Source: Afifella marina DSM 2698 (GTDB lineage: Bacteria; Pseudomonadota; Alphaproteobacteria; Rhizobiales; Afifellaceae). Taken from it: DNA of 64,000 bases. The first letter of the stretch is position 1. Every line of letters starts with the position of its first letter. This document shows positions 47,422 through 56,284 of this stretch, piece by piece. Where the stretch lies: the NCBI RefSeq assembly GCF_900102695.1, contig NZ_FMVW01000008.1:62001-126000 (forward strand), given 5' to 3'. The notes beneath the pieces are model-generated. The model had not been told where the DNA came from and ran no database searches. It was given only the letters and a program-made list of their open reading frames with translations. The position numbers were made by a program, and so were the translations under genes.

Positions 47422-48408
47422 ATGGTTCCGCATCCCGCAAATCCGCCCAAGCCCCGCTGTTGGGTGTTGACGACCGGCGAGGCCGGCATGCGCAGCCAGG
47501 CCCTCGGATTGGCCGAACGCTTGGGCGTGCCGTTCGAGGAGAAGACCATCAGGCTCCGGCAGCCCTGGTCGTGGCTTCCGGGACATTTGTGCCCCGCGGC
47601 GCTGACCGGCCTCGATCCCTCGCGCGACCTTCTCACGCCGCCCTGGCCGGATCTCCTCATCAGCTGCGGGCGCCGTTCCACCGCCGCCTCGATCGCGATC
47701 CACAGTGCTTCGGAAGGCACCACGCGGACGGTGCACATTCAAAATCCGCTGACGCCTGTGCACCATTTCGACCTCGTCGTTTCGATGCGCCACGACCACC
47801 TTGCCGGCGAGAACGTCGTCAATGTCGACACGGCACTGCATCGTGTGACGCGCGAAAAACTCGACGAGGCCGCAGCTCAATGGGGGCCCCGCCTCCGCGG
47901 TTCGGAAAACAGCCTCATCGGCGTCGTTCTGGGTGGCCCGACACGTCATTACTGGATGAGCGAGGCCTTCCTCGCACGCCTCAAGGCGATCATCCGCGGC
48001 GTGCACGAAGTCACCGGAGCGCGTGTCGTGGTGACGCCCTCGCGGCGAACCGAAGACCGGGTCAAGCAAGCTCTCGCCGGGGAGTTTCAGGCCGAGCCCT
48101 GGTACTGGCAGTGGAACGGAAGCGGCGACAATCCATATTTCGGGCTTCTCGCGCTGGCCGATCGCCTGATCGTGACCGCCGATTCCGTCTCGATGGTGTC
48201 TGAAGCCGTCGCGAGCGGGCATCCGGTCAATCTTCTGCCTCTCAATGGGCGCTCGCGCCGTCACGATGAATTCGCTTCCAATCTCGACGCCCGCGGTCTC
48301 GTATCTCTGACCGGACCCGACGGGGTCGATCTGGAGTTCCAGGGCGCCGGCGCCGTCGATGCCACCGCTTATGCAGCCGAAGTCGTCCGAGAGCGCCTTT
48401 TGAGCTGA
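47422..48408 (+). CDS. ELM1-family (DUF1022-type) protein
   Basis: 328 residues. It shows the family pattern WVLTTGEAGMRSQALGLAER near the start, VHIQNPLTPVHHFDLVVSMR in the middle and LADRLIVTADSVSMVSEAVA with HPVNLLPLNG in the C-terminal half, a glycosyltransferase-B-like arrangement. The plant homologue ELM1 recruits dynamin to mitochondria; the bacterial members are thought to be glycosyltransferase-like enzymes with unproven activity. ATG at 47422 is used; in-frame starts at 47374 and 47251 have no better ribosome site. It precedes trxB on the same strand with about 180 bases between. Confidence 0.8.
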   Translation: MVPHPANPPKPRCWVLTTGEAGMRSQALGLAERLGVPFEEKTIRLRQPWSWLPGHLCPAALTGLDPSRDLLTPPWPDLLISCGRRSTAASIAIHSASEGTTRTVHIQNPLTPVHHFDLVVSMRHDHLAGENVVNVDTALHRVTREKLDEAAAQWGPRLRGSENSLIGVVLGGPTRHYWMSEAFLARLKAIIRGVHEVTGARVVVTPSRRTEDRVKQALAGEFQAEPWYWQWNGSGDNPYFGLLALADRLIVTADSVSMVSEAVASGHPVNLLPLNGRSRRHDEFASNLDARGLVSLTGPDGVDLEFQGAGAVDATAYAAEVVRERLLS

Positions 48409-48590
48409 CATTCATACGCTCCGGCAGGAGCGCATGAACATCGAAAAGCACCGAAAACAGCGCCTGGGTTGCACCAGGCGCACCAAACAACCCGCCTTCG
48501 GCCGAAACCTGGTGACGGAAGGGCATGCTCGGCTTGCCCTTTGTGAACTTGCCGCCTATCTGGACAGACCAACCTGCGATGGGTGCGACC

Positions 48591-49559
48591 ATGTCAACGG
48601 CCAACCACGCCAAGCTCTTGATCATCGGGTCAGGTCCCGCCGGCTATACGGCAGCCGTCTACGCGGCGCGAGCTCTTCTCGAGCCGGTCCTGATTGCCGG
48701 AATGGAGCCTGGCGGACAGCTCACAATCACCACCGAGGTGGAGAACTATCCAGGCTTTGCGGAGCCGATCCAAGGCCCATGGCTGATGGAGCAGATGCGC
48801 AGTCAGGCGGAGAATGTCGGCACCCGCATCGTCAGCGATATCGTCGTCTCGGCCGAGCTCACCACGCGTCCCTTTCGACTGACCCTCGACAGCGGCGATG
48901 TCTGGACGGCGGATGCGGTCGTCATCGCCACGGGCGCGCAGGCGCGCTGGCTCGGCCTGCCGTCGGAGGAGCGCTTCAAGGGCTTCGGCGTGTCGGCCTG
49001 TGCCACCTGCGACGGCTTCTTCTACAAGGATAAGGACGTTCTCGTCGTCGGTGGCGGCAATACCGCCGTCGAGGAAGCGCTCTATCTGTCCCACCTCGCC
49101 CGCCACGTGACACTCGTGCACCGTCGCGATGCGCTCCGCGCCGAGCGGATCCTGCAGGACCGTCTCCTCACACGGGACAATGTCAGTGTGATGTGGGATT
49201 GCGCCATCGAAGAAGTGCTGGGCCAGGGCGGCTTTCCACCGTCGGTGACCGGGGCGAAGCTCCGCAACGTTCGGACCGGCGCGATCTCGGAAGTCGCGGT
49301 CGACGGCGTCTTCATTGCCATTGGTCACGCGCCGGCCGTGTCTCTTTTCAAAGACCAGCTTCGCCTGAAGCCGAACGGCTATCTGTGGACCGCGCCGGAT
49401 TCGACGGCGACGGATATCCCCGGGGTTTTCGCGGCGGGTGACGTGACCGACGACGTTTTCCGGCAGGCGGTGACCGCCGCCGGCCAGGGCTGCATGGCAG
49501 CTTTGGAGGCGGAGAAATACCTCTTCGCGCTGGAAGCACAGCAGGAGGCGGCCGAGTAG
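48591..49559 (+). CDS. trxB: Thioredoxin reductase
   Basis: 322 residues. FAD-binding GSGPAG at residues 13-18, redox pair C137-A-T-C140 (in ACATCDGFF), NADPH-binding VGGGNTAVEEAL from about residue 153 and the C-terminal FAD signature FAAGDVTDDVFRQAVTAAGQ. It uses NADPH to reduce thioredoxin in the cytoplasm. ATG at 48591 is chosen; the frame open from 48525 adds 22 unconserved residues. It is followed after 60 bases by a LysR regulator on the same strand, an arrangement seen in other Hyphomicrobiales. Confidence 0.95.
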   Translation: MSTANHAKLLIIGSGPAGYTAAVYAARALLEPVLIAGMEPGGQLTITTEVENYPGFAEPIQGPWLMEQMRSQAENVGTRIVSDIVVSAELTTRPFRLTLDSGDVWTADAVVIATGAQARWLGLPSEERFKGFGVSACATCDGFFYKDKDVLVVGGGNTAVEEALYLSHLARHVTLVHRRDALRAERILQDRLLTRDNVSVMWDCAIEEVLGQGGFPPSVTGAKLRNVRTGAISEVAVDGVFIAIGHAPAVSLFKDQLRLKPNGYLWTAPDSTATDIPGVFAAGDVTDDVFRQAVTAAGQGCMAALEAEKYLFALEAQQEAAE

Positions 49560-49622
49560 GCCAACTGTCTCGACGCGCAACGTTCAAGACCTCAGGGGCG
49601 CAGGGATCCTGAAGGGGGTGTG

Positions 49623-50513
49623 ATGGATTGGGATAAGCTGCGGATCTTCCACGCGGCGGCAGAAGCCGGGTCGTTTACCCATGCCGGCGATTCGCTCAAC
49701 ATGAGCCAGTCGGCCGTCAGCCGACAGGTGAGCGCACTGGAATCAGAGCTCGGGGTTCCCCTCTTCCACCGCCACGCCCGCGGCCTCATTCTGACGGAGC
49801 AGGGCGAACTTCTCGTGCGTACGGCACGCGAAGTACTGGTGAAGCTCGAACAGACGCGCGCCGAACTGGCGGATTCCAAGGGGCAGCCGTCGGGCGCTCT
49901 CAAGGTCACGACCACCGTCGGGCTCGGCTCCAGCTGGCTCGCTTCGCGTCTCAACGAATTCATCGACCTCTACCCACAGATCAATCTGCAGGTCGTGCTC
50001 GACGATGATGAACTCGACCTCTCGATGCGCGAAGCTGATGTCGCGATCCGACTGCGGGCGCCCACGCAACCGGACCTCATTCAGCGCAAGCTCTTCACGG
50101 TGCACTTCCACGTTTACGCCTCGCCGGATTATCTCCAGCGTTTCGGACAGCCGAAGAGTGTGGCCGAGCTCGATGAGCACCGCATCATCGTCTATGGCGA
50201 GAATGCCCCGGCCTATCTCCGGGACATGAATTTGCTGATGAGCAGCGGTCGCGAGAACGGCGAGCCCCGCACTCCGATCATGGCAATCAACAATGTCGTC
50301 GCGATCCGGCGTGCCATCGAAAAGGGGCTCGGCATCGCCATGCTTCCCGACTACCTCGTCAACGAACAATCGCCGCTGGTAGCCATTCTGCCGGAAGCGG
50401 AAGTGCCGGCCTTCGACACCTATTTCGTTTACGCGGAAGAGCTCAGGAACTCCGCCCGCGTCCAGGTTTTCCGGGATTTTCTCATCGCCATGGCACGCCG
50501 CTGGCATTATTGA
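49623..50513 (+). CDS. LysR-family transcriptional regulator
   Basis: 296 residues. N-terminal winged HTH (MDWDKLRIFHAAAEAGSFTH, then NMSQSAVSRQVSALESELGV) and a periplasmic-binding-type effector domain (GALKVTTTVGLGSSWLASRL onwards, with SMREADVAIRLRAP). ATG at 49623 with AAGGGGG upstream is preferred to the GTG one codon earlier. It lies 63 bases after trxB and probably shares its transcript, so redox-linked targets are possible but unproven. The effector is unknown. It converges with the EF-G-like gene. Confidence 0.9.
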   Translation: MDWDKLRIFHAAAEAGSFTHAGDSLNMSQSAVSRQVSALESELGVPLFHRHARGLILTEQGELLVRTAREVLVKLEQTRAELADSKGQPSGALKVTTTVGLGSSWLASRLNEFIDLYPQINLQVVLDDDELDLSMREADVAIRLRAPTQPDLIQRKLFTVHFHVYASPDYLQRFGQPKSVAELDEHRIIVYGENAPAYLRDMNLLMSSGRENGEPRTPIMAINNVVAIRRAIEKGLGIAMLPDYLVNEQSPLVAILPEAEVPAFDTYFVYAEELRNSARVQVFRDFLIAMARRWHY

Positions 50514-50591
50514 GGCGCGCGCCGCATCCCCAATGACCATGGCCTGAGGCCTTCTTCGCAGCGTCTTGACGCATCGTTCTCTTCAAATGCG

Positions 50592-50615
50592 AAAAGCGCG
50601 GCCTTTCGGCCGCGC
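50592..50615 (-). terminator. Intrinsic terminator after the EF-G-like gene
   Basis: 8-bp stem (GCGCGGCC at 50596-50603, GGCCGCGC at 50608-50615) with a TTTC loop; on the minus strand a short T-run (TTTT) follows. Confidence 0.75.
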
Positions 50616-50638
50616 CAGTCGAACATAGCTTCCTGAGG

Positions 50639-52702
50639 CTATGCCGCCTCTTTCGAGGCCGCTTTCAGGATGTCGTCGGAAAGTCGCCCATGCACTTCGG
50701 CCAGATGATCGAAGTTTGAGGTGAAAGTGCCGACGCCCTGTGTGGCCGAACGCAACTCAATGATGAGATCGGCAATCTCGGCTTCCGGAATGAGCGCCGA
50801 GATCACATCCCAGCCATCCCAATCCGGTTTGCCGTCAAAGCCGAGAAGCTGACCGCGCCGCCCTGAGACGATGGCGTTCACCTTCGGCGTCGCATCACTC
50901 GGCACGGTGATCTCAACCTTCAGGACGGGCTCCAGGATGACCGGCTGACATTGCGGCAGCCCTTCACGCATGGCGAGGAGTGCCGCCATCTTGAATGCCT
51001 GCTCGGAGGAATCGACCGAGTGATAGGAACCGTCGGTGAGAGTGACGCTGACGTCCACGACCGGAAATCCACCAAGCGGGCCGCTTTCCAGCGCTTCTCT
51101 TGCGCCCGCCTCGACCGCGGAGAAATATTGGCGCGGGACCACGCCGCCGGATATCGTCTCATTGAAGACGAAGCCGGAACCGCGCGGCAGCGGCTTGATG
51201 TCGATCACGATGTCGCCGAACTGACCATGCCCGCCGGACTGCTTCTTATGGCGGCCACGCTGCGTCACCGAACCCTTGATGGTCTCGCGGTAGGGTACGG
51301 TCGCAACGGCGGTCTCGATCGACAGGCCGTTCTTGCTCGCGAGCCGTTCAAGGGCGACGCGCAGATGCATCTCCCCCTGCCCGCTCACGACCGTCTCGCC
51401 CGTTTCCTGACGGTGCTCGACGACAAGAGAGGGATCTTCGTCGACGAGCTTGGCAAGGGCGGCGGAGAGTTTCACGTCATCCTTGCGCTCGCTCGGCCGC
51501 ACGACCTTGTGCAGGACCGGCTGCGGGGGCGTCGGCACGGCGATCGTGGGGATAGCCGCCCCTTTGGCCGACAGCGTATCGCCGGTCACAGCCCCGTCGA
51601 GCTTGCCGAGAGCGACGGTGTCGCCGGCTTTGGCGGTCCCACGCTTTGTCGTCTTCTGTCCGAGGAGATCGTAGATCCCCGAAACTTTGCCCGCAGGACC
51701 GGCGGCATTGTCGAGTTCGGCGGCATCTTCCACCGACCCGGCAAGGACCCGGCTCAAGGAAAGCTTGCCGCCGTGACTGGTGTGAATGGTCTTCATCACC
51801 TGCACGAGGGGCCCGGTTGCGTCTTCAAGATCGAGACGGGCGCGGGTGTCGGTGACGTCGGGAGCCTCGTGGCGCAGCGCTTTCAAGAGGCGCATGATGC
51901 CGTTGCCATTCGCCGCCGAGCCGAGGAAGACGGGAACAATCTCGCTGGCGCGCATCTCTTTGACGAGATCGGCAAAAACCTCGTCGCGCGGTGGCTGAAT
52001 GTCTTCCAGAAGCTGTTCCATCAGCGCGTCGTCATGATCGGCGAGCGATTCCAGCATGGAGAAGCGCGCTTCTTCGCTCTCCATGCGCTCCATCTCCGCC
52101 ATGTCGATGACTTCGCTCGGCGCGTGTTCGCGGTAGAGGAAGGCCCGATCGAGCGCGAGATCGACGAAACCGACCGCAATGCCGTCTTTCCAGATCGGCA
52201 GCTGACGCAAGACGAGCGGCACGGAGGAGACCGGCTGCAGCAGTTCAAGCGCGTCACGTACGCCGCCCGAGGCGCGGTCGATCTTGTTGAAGAACAAGAG
52301 CCGCGGCACGTTGCGCTCTTCCAGATGCTTCATCACCACCTGGAGCGCAGGAATTTTCTTGTCGTCCGGCTCGGCGACCACGATCGCCGCGTCGACACAG
52401 GCGAGGACCGGGTCGGATTCGTAAGCGAACTCAACGGAGCCCGGGCAGTCGATGAAACAATAGGTTTCATCCATGAAGGTGGTCGTGGCCGTGTTGACCT
52501 CGACGCTCATGGCGTGCTCGCGCGCTTCCGGCGAGGCATCACCGACGGTGTTCCCGGAGGCCACCGCCCCCACTTTGGGGATCGCGCCGGTTCGGAAAAG
52601 GATCTCTTCAAAGAGGCTGGTCTTACCGCTCGCGAAGGGGCCAACGATGGCGATGCATCGAGGCCCCTCGCGCCTCGCACCTCCTGCGTCTCTGCCGCTC
52701 AT
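50639..52702 (-). CDS. Elongation factor G-like GTPase (EF-G2 type)
   Basis: 687 residues in the EF-G layout: GTPase domain, domain II, and domains III-V. G1 is GPFASGKT (21-28), G3 is D85-C-P-G-S89 and G4 is FNKIDR. The usual G3 is DTPGH; here serine 89 replaces the histidine that positions the attacking water in translational GTPases, so hydrolysis may be slow or need another residue. Domain IV keeps GGHGQFGDIVIDI. Proteins of this subfamily occur beside a normal EF-G in many bacteria and their role is unclear. AAGGAG precedes the ATG. A terminator follows. Confidence 0.88.
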   Translation of the reverse strand: MSGRDAGGARREGPRCIAIVGPFASGKTSLFEEILFRTGAIPKVGAVASGNTVGDASPEAREHAMSVEVNTATTTFMDETYCFIDCPGSVEFAYESDPVLACVDAAIVVAEPDDKKIPALQVVMKHLEERNVPRLLFFNKIDRASGGVRDALELLQPVSSVPLVLRQLPIWKDGIAVGFVDLALDRAFLYREHAPSEVIDMAEMERMESEEARFSMLESLADHDDALMEQLLEDIQPPRDEVFADLVKEMRASEIVPVFLGSAANGNGIMRLLKALRHEAPDVTDTRARLDLEDATGPLVQVMKTIHTSHGGKLSLSRVLAGSVEDAAELDNAAGPAGKVSGIYDLLGQKTTKRGTAKAGDTVALGKLDGAVTGDTLSAKGAAIPTIAVPTPPQPVLHKVVRPSERKDDVKLSAALAKLVDEDPSLVVEHRQETGETVVSGQGEMHLRVALERLASKNGLSIETAVATVPYRETIKGSVTQRGRHKKQSGGHGQFGDIVIDIKPLPRGSGFVFNETISGGVVPRQYFSAVEAGAREALESGPLGGFPVVDVSVTLTDGSYHSVDSSEQAFKMAALLAMREGLPQCQPVILEPVLKVEITVPSDATPKVNAIVSGRRGQLLGFDGKPDWDGWDVISALIPEAEIADLIIELRSATQGVGTFTSNFDHLAEVHGRLSDDILKAASKEAA

Positions 52703-52898
52703 TTCGCCGCTCCTTTCCCTGACATTGAAAACTTCATCACAACCGATTTCTAGCGCGTTGCGCGTAGGTTACGGTAGCCACAGATCGTCTCAGCGGACGC
52801 GGCTTTTTGCAAGTCTGCAACACGTCCGAGCTATTCTTCCTCGCATGCTTGATTCGCGGGGCTCGCCCGCGCATGGTCACGCAAAAGCGGAGGACGGA

Positions 52899-53351
52899 AT
52901 GCGCATGAATAGGCTGTTTTTGGGTCTTGGAGCCGTCCTCGGGGCATGTCTCGCGCAGCCGCAGGCCTACGCCGCCGATCTCGCACGCGGCTACAATGCC
53001 GGGGTTTATGCCGCGGCACCCGCACAGCCGACGAGCTGCAATGAGCAGGGCGTTCTCAACCGGATCGTGGAACGCTTCGCCTGGGCGGAGAAAAACACCT
53101 GGCATCGCGGCCTCTTGATCGACAGCGTCGTCGAACCTCGCCTGCGTTACACGGCTGGAATGGCCCCGGGCCGGATCATGAACGACCGTTGCGAGGCGCG
53201 TGCCCTCATGAGCGACGGAACCGTGCGGCCGGTCTATTACATCGTGCAAGAGAATATGGGCTTTGCCTCGCTCGGTCGCGGCATCGATTTCTGCGTCCTC
53301 GGCCTCGATCCCTGGCGAGTCTATGACGCCGATTGCAGGACGATGCGGTAA
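52899..53351 (+). CDS. Exported hypothetical protein, 150 residues
   Basis: Signal peptide (MRMNRLFLGLGAVLGACLAQ, cut near AYA-AD) followed by a compact domain with four cysteines (SCNEQGVLNRIVERFAWAEK; NDRCEARALM; IDFCVLGLDPWRVYDADCRT), probably two disulfides in the periplasm. The region WHRGLLIDSVVEPRLRYTAG is well structured and looks conserved in Hyphomicrobiales, but I know no assigned function. GGAGGA lies upstream of the ATG. It is divergent from the EF-G-like gene and precedes the DUF1176 gene by 83 bases on the same strand, so the two may be co-transcribed. Confidence 0.72.
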   Translation: MRMNRLFLGLGAVLGACLAQPQAYAADLARGYNAGVYAAAPAQPTSCNEQGVLNRIVERFAWAEKNTWHRGLLIDSVVEPRLRYTAGMAPGRIMNDRCEARALMSDGTVRPVYYIVQENMGFASLGRGIDFCVLGLDPWRVYDADCRTMR

Positions 53352-53434
53352 GTCACGTCTGCGGCCGACCGTTGCGGTGGCATCTGCTTATCTGACATCC
53401 AACCCCGGGCCGATGCGGCCGCTGGAGGTGGTGT

Positions 53435-54475
53435 ATGCGCGGCCTCAGCCTTCTCACCCTCCCCTTTTTCGTCTTTTCTCCCGCGCTCGCGCAGGAAACG
53501 AACAGCTTTCGCGATTGGTCCGTGACGTGTTCTTCGGACGCCGGGTGCAGCGCCCAGGTGAACGGGCCCTCCACGCAATTCGCCCTCGATCGGAGTGAGG
53601 GCGCCGCCGGCTGGTACATTCGCTTCGACTTCTCCGACCCGCTCCCCGACCCCGACCGTCCCCTGACCCTCATGATCGACGGCGACAAGACTGTGCTGCA
53701 GGCTCAATCCGGGTGGAGTTTTACGGGCGAGGCCGGACGGAGTTTCGTCCGGGGCAACGACAGCCTGCGGGCCGCTTTGTTAAGCGCCCTGCAGGGCGGA
53801 ACGCAGCTCGTCGTGGAGTACATCGACGTCACCGGAGAGCCGCGCCGTCAGCTTTTCTCTCTCGCCGGCCTCACCGCCTCCTTGTTGTGGGCGGAGGAAC
53901 AGATGGGCATCGTGGGGGAGAAGCGCCTCGCGTCCGCCCCCGACCAGGACGCGGTGGACGCACAGCGGGCGTCGGATATCGAAACCTTGTCGATCGAAGC
54001 CTCCGCCATCCCGGCCGTCGTTCTCGAGCGACATCAGCAATCCAGCGCTTGCGAAGCGCTCGACAGCGAGCTGATGCGGGATATCCCGCCACTCATCTCG
54101 CGGGTCAGCGACACGGCCATCGTCTATGCCATTCCCTGCGTCGTGGCGGCCTACAATGTCACCTACCGGATCTATCTGCGCGAGACCGGAGAGATCGGCG
54201 GACTTCAGACACTCTATTTCCCGCAATGGTCGGAGACCTATGGTTGGAGCGGGACCGATCTCTTATTCAATGTCGCGCTTGACGGCGACCACCTTTCAGC
54301 GACCGCGCTTGGACGCGGCGTCGGCGATTGCGGGACGCAAGCCGATTTCACCTTCCTGGATTATGCCTTCCGGCTCGACCGCTATGCGGCCGAAGAGGAA
54401 TGCCGGGGCCGTTTGCCGGCCGACTGGCCCGTCATCTACGAGCACGGCAAACAGCCACAAAAAAGCCCGACCTGA
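53435..54475 (+). CDS. DUF1176 exported protein
   Basis: 346 residues: signal peptide (MRGLSLLTLPFFVFSPALAQ) then a DUF1176-like protein. FRDWSVTCSSDAGCSAQVNG opens the first beta-rich domain; the C-terminal half contains VYAIPCVVAAYNVTYRIYLR and DCGTQADFTFLDYAFRLDRY, both typical of DUF1176. Cysteines in pairs suggest disulfides in the periplasm. The family has no firm function. The end of the gene overlaps the terminator of the convergent outer-membrane protein gene. Confidence 0.82.
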   Translation: MRGLSLLTLPFFVFSPALAQETNSFRDWSVTCSSDAGCSAQVNGPSTQFALDRSEGAAGWYIRFDFSDPLPDPDRPLTLMIDGDKTVLQAQSGWSFTGEAGRSFVRGNDSLRAALLSALQGGTQLVVEYIDVTGEPRRQLFSLAGLTASLLWAEEQMGIVGEKRLASAPDQDAVDAQRASDIETLSIEASAIPAVVLERHQQSSACEALDSELMRDIPPLISRVSDTAIVYAIPCVVAAYNVTYRIYLRETGEIGGLQTLYFPQWSETYGWSGTDLLFNVALDGDHLSATALGRGVGDCGTQADFTFLDYAFRLDRYAAEEECRGRLPADWPVIYEHGKQPQKSPT

Positions 54476-54484
54476 GGCCGGGCT
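54459..54484 (-). terminator. Intrinsic terminator after the Omp25-like gene
   Basis: Stem AGCCCG/CGGGCT (54464-54469 with 54479-54484); on the minus strand TTTTTTG follows. It overlaps the stop of the convergent DUF1176 gene. Confidence 0.65.
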
Positions 54485-54540
54485 CGCATCCCTTTGCGCG
54501 TCGTCCGTGCGGGGCGCATGCGCCCCGCGTTCAAGAGGTC

Positions 54541-55173
54541 CTAGAACTTGTAGCCAACGCGGGCGCGGACCGAATGCGTATCGAGATCGACCGCCGTCGG
54601 TGCCGTAAGGCTGAACGTCTTGTCCTCGTAATCCGTGTAGCGGTACTCGACACCCGCGGTCAGATTGTTGGTGATCGCGGCTTCGGCACCGGCGCCGAGC
54701 GTCCAACCAACGCGCGTGTCGCTGTCGCTCACGCCACCGGACTTCGCCTTGACGTCGCTGAGCGCAACACCACCCGTCGTGTAGAGAAGGAAGCGATCCA
54801 GCGCGATGCCGGCGCGACCACGCAACGAGCCGCTCCAATTCTGCTCGACGGAGATGCCGTTGTCGTCGCCATCGAGACCAGAGGCGAGCGCATCCGCCTC
54901 CACGCCGACCACAAACTGATCGAACTGGCGCTGATAGCCGGCATAAATCCCACCATCGACGCCGTCGACATCGACGTTGCCGCCGCTCGTATCGCTCTCG
55001 CCGGTGGAATAGCCGAGCATGGCACCGAGATAAAAACCGGACCAATCATTCGGACCGGTTGTGGTGACCATCGGAGGCTCAGAGGTATAGGTTTCGGGCG
55101 CCGGCAGATCGGCAGCCAGCGCAGACGATGCCACCAGACCGAAAGCAGCAGCGAGAACCAGTGGTGTGCGCAC
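54541..55173 (-). CDS. Outer-membrane beta-barrel protein (Omp25/RopB-like)
   Basis: 210 residues: signal peptide (TPLVLAAAFGLVASSALAAD) and an eight-strand porin-like barrel. NDWSGFYLGAMLGYSTGES is the first strand with the family WxGFYxG motif; NWSGSLRGRAGIALDRFLLY and AITNNLTAGVEYRYTDYED follow; the last strand ends VRARVGYKF with a terminal phenylalanine, the BAM recognition signal. It is related to Brucella Omp25/Omp31 and rhizobial RopB. GTG at 55173 is chosen because GGAGG lies five bases upstream. Probably abundant at the cell surface. Confidence 0.88.
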   Translation of the reverse strand: MRTPLVLAAAFGLVASSALAADLPAPETYTSEPPMVTTTGPNDWSGFYLGAMLGYSTGESDTSGGNVDVDGVDGGIYAGYQRQFDQFVVGVEADALASGLDGDDNGISVEQNWSGSLRGRAGIALDRFLLYTTGGVALSDVKAKSGGVSDSDTRVGWTLGAGAEAAITNNLTAGVEYRYTDYEDKTFSLTAPTAVDLDTHSVRARVGYKF

Positions 55174-55416
55174 AATAACCTCCACTTCTCCGACAACCCT
55201 AACGCCCGAGGCCGGAAGACGTTCCAATGAAATCTTACAGCCGGCGTTGGTTCGGAGCTAGCCTTAGATTGTGATAACCGGCGGTCGAAAAAAGGGTGAA
55301 ACCTGAACAATTCCGTGATCAAGAGTTAACGTGTCTCAGCTGCCACACCGACGCCGGTGATTCCCTGCAATAGAGCCTCTTCCACCTCAATCTGTGACAA
55401 TTCGCACAAGCCGCAA

Positions 55417-56190
55417 GTGACCGTTCCTCTCTCCATTTTCATCATCACCCGCAACGAGGCCGACCGCCTCGGCGAGACGCTCGCGGCCGTCCGCGGCCTG
55501 ACCGACGACATCGTCGTCGTCGATTCCGGCTCCACCGACGGCACGCAGGAGCTGGCGAGGCGCCTGGGCGCCCGCGTCGTGCATCACGACTGGCAGGGTT
55601 TCGGCCCCCAGAAGCGTTTCGCAGAAGAGCAATGCCGCTACGATTGGCTTCTCAACCTCGACGCCGACGAGGTTCCTCAGCCGGAAGTCGTCGGCGGCAT
55701 CAGCGCCTTGTTCGCCGATGGCGAACCTCCGCTCAGCCTTTATCGCATCCGCATCGTCACGATTTATCCGCGCCATCACCATCCGCGGCTTTTTGCGGAC
55801 TTCGTCAGCCCGGTTCGCCTCTACGACAGGCGCGTTGCGCGATATTCGCCGAGCCTGACCGACGATCGCGTCGTCGACCATGGTCTGCCGTCGGGCCTCG
55901 TGCCGGGGGCCGTGTGGCATTTCTCGTTCCGCTCGTTCGCGCATATTCGCGCCAAGCTCGATGGCTATTCCGATCTCCAGACGATCGAAAAGGCCGGGCG
56001 ACGATCGCCCCTCGTTTTGAGGCTCAGGCTTCTCACCGAGTACCCGATGCAATTCGCTAAGTACTTCATTTTCCGTCGTCATTGGACGGGTGGAGTGCTG
56101 GGGGCGCGCTATGCGCATGAAATTGCGGCGGCGAAACAACGCCGTATTCGGCGCTTCCTGGAGGCTCGTCAGAAGCTTTCCTCGACCTGA
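55417..56190 (+). CDS. Glycosyltransferase family 2 protein (WaaE-like)
   Basis: About 257 residues. The GT-A core is clear: LSIFIITRNEADRLGETL, the nucleotide-binding DIVVVDSGSTDGTQELARRL and the metal-binding NLDADE. The segment RFAEEQCRYDWLLNLDADEV and the C-terminal region with HFSFRSFAHIRAKLDGYSDL resemble WaaE/KdtX enzymes that add a sugar to the lipopolysaccharide core. The start is uncertain: GTG at 55417 fits the family N-terminus, GTG at 55357 adds 20 unlikely residues; neither has a clear ribosome site. It is divergent from the outer-membrane protein gene. Confidence 0.82.
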   Translation: MTVPLSIFIITRNEADRLGETLAAVRGLTDDIVVVDSGSTDGTQELARRLGARVVHHDWQGFGPQKRFAEEQCRYDWLLNLDADEVPQPEVVGGISALFADGEPPLSLYRIRIVTIYPRHHHPRLFADFVSPVRLYDRRVARYSPSLTDDRVVDHGLPSGLVPGAVWHFSFRSFAHIRAKLDGYSDLQTIEKAGRRSPLVLRLRLLTEYPMQFAKYFIFRRHWTGGVLGARYAHEIAAAKQRRIRRFLEARQKLSST

Positions 56191-56284
56191 CGGCCGCCGC
56201 GTCGCGCACGACAACGGGGCTGTTGACCGGCGAATACCCGCCTATATGGGTCGCTGCAGCCCAACGGATCGGATCCCGCCGCCC

